Source: Trebonia sp050013875
GTDB lineage: Bacteria > Actinomycetota > Actinomycetes > Streptosporangiales > Streptosporangiaceae
Direction of reading: 5' to 3'
DNA length: 64,000 bases
NCBI GenBank assembly: GCA_050013875.1
Contig: JBEKEK010000007.1
Span: 1-64,000, forward strand
Shown here piece by piece: positions 63,528 through 64,000 of this stretch. A program made the translations under genes and the position numbers. How positions within the stretch are numbered: position 1 is the first letter of the stretch; each line of letters opens with the position of its first letter. Under the pieces are notes generated by a model, which made no database searches, was not told the DNA's origin, and worked only from the letters and a program-made list of their open reading frames with translations.

Positions 63528-64000
63528 TCAGGAGTTGAGGGCGCCGTCGATGAGGTGCAGGGCGCCGGACACGTACTCGGACTCAGACGACAGCAGCCAC
63601 GTCACCACGTTCGCGACCTCGGCCGCGGTGCCGTAGCGCTTCCCCAGCGGCACGGTCGCGGCAACGGTACGGTAGGCGCCCTCGGGGTCGGCCGGGTCGA
63701 TCTGCGCGGTCAGGTCGCGGGCCATCCGGGTGTCGATATGGCCGGGCGCGACGCAGTTGACCCGGATGCCGTAGGGCGCGCCCTCGAGCGCCGCGGACTT
63801 GGTCAGCCCGAGGACCGCGTGCTTGGAGGCGATGTAGGGGGAGAACGTGGCCGCGCCCTTGATCGCCGCCATCGACGCGGTGTTCACGATCACGCCAGAA
63901 CCCTGCGGCTTCATGACCTTGAGCACGGCACGCAGCCCCATGAAGACGCCGCGGGCGTTGACCGCCCAGACCCGGTCGAAGTCGGCCACCGACAGCTCGG
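63528..64000 (-). CDS. SDR family oxidoreductase, 5' part outside the window
   Basis: The minus-strand frame runs from the right edge to the stop at 63528-63530, giving about 157 residues. Classical SDR sequence: VNARGVFMGLRAVLKVMKPQG, catalytic Ser in VIVNTASMAAIKG, Tyr and Lys in YIASKHAVLGLTKSAALEGAPYG (YxxxK), IRVNCVAPGHIDTRM and PLGKRYGTAAEVANVVTWLLSSESEYVSGALHLIDGAL. The cofactor-binding N terminus lies beyond the window. The substrate cannot be read. Confidence 0.9.
   Translation of the reverse strand, partial: ELSVADFDRVWAVNARGVFMGLRAVLKVMKPQGSGVIVNTASMAAIKGAATFSPYIASKHAVLGLTKSAALEGAPYGIRVNCVAPGHIDTRMARDLTAQIDPADPEGAYRTVAATVPLGKRYGTAAEVANVVTWLLSSESEYVSGALHLIDGALNS

Noticed and set aside
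1..64000. tRNA or rRNA genes
   Set aside because: No cloverleaf with a conserved T-loop (GGTTCRANYCC) and no rRNA-like conserved stretch was noticed; a dedicated scan (tRNAscan-SE, Infernal) would be needed to exclude them formally.

Overview
High-GC actinobacterial DNA, most likely chromosomal. Evidence for an actinobacterium: strong G/C third-position bias, GTG starts, F420/deazaflavin-type enzymes, two SARP regulators, two large LuxR-type ATPase regulators, an SAV2177-type methyltransferase, a TIGR03118 secreted protein, a Hanks-type kinase with an extracytoplasmic sensor, and several probable leaderless starts (TANNNT-like -10 six or seven bases before the start codon). The nearest order cannot be fixed by eye; a Streptosporangiales/Streptomycetales-like soil organism fits. 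No rRNA, tRNA, CRISPR array, replication origin or intact mobile element was seen.

Layout. 1-3.1 kb: end of a truncated gene, an NmrA-like reductase, an IS3 transposase scrap joined to a luciferase-like oxidoreductase scrap, and two VOC proteins. 3.3-8.5 kb (minus): ABC ATPase, permease and a 948-aa secreted YncE-propeller/phosphoesterase in one operon. 8.9-14.1 kb: remnants of a hydrolase and an SDR, then a xanthine-dehydrogenase-type cluster in which only the 2Fe-2S subunit is intact. 14.3-29.7 kb: regulator-rich part with two LuxR-ATPases, two SARPs and a TetR, plus an S53 peptidase, a DDN-like reductase, an MGT-like glycosyltransferase, a ketopantoate-reductase homologue, a TIGR03118 protein and a P450. 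29.8-35.1 kb: broken alpha/beta hydrolase and AraC regulator, tautomerase-like, cupin and YcaC-like genes separated by duplicated regulatory DNA. 35.3-50.6 kb: hybrid histidine kinase, PQQ-propeller lipoprotein, a membrane protein with HerA/VirD4 features, a YihY protein with no stop before a convergent LLM gene, a Ser/Thr kinase, a cytochrome-b-like protein and two more truncated genes. 50.7-64 kb: FMN reductase, a catabolic-looking block (amidohydrolase against flavin monooxygenase/MetE-like/CoA-transferase), a secreted eight-repeat protein, RmlA-type nucleotidyltransferase, a polytopic membrane protein, PyrD, a methyltransferase and a partial SDR.

Two themes stand out. First, gene wreckage: at least ten genes are broken, several where two truncated genes meet at a sharp junction, others by 1-2 base indels or an in-frame stop. 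Second, repeated regulatory DNA. Three copies of a paired 15-bp direct repeat with a 21-bp period lie upstream of the 2Fe-2S gene, the broken hydrolase and the YcaC-like gene, and a broken AraC regulator lies beside one of them. Two copies of three 11-bp-phased heptamers, resembling SARP boxes, lie before the glycosyltransferase and the tautomerase-like gene, with two SARP genes between them. A TetR-gene intergenic region is also copied in front of a cupin gene. These look like parts of small regulons being rearranged and lost.
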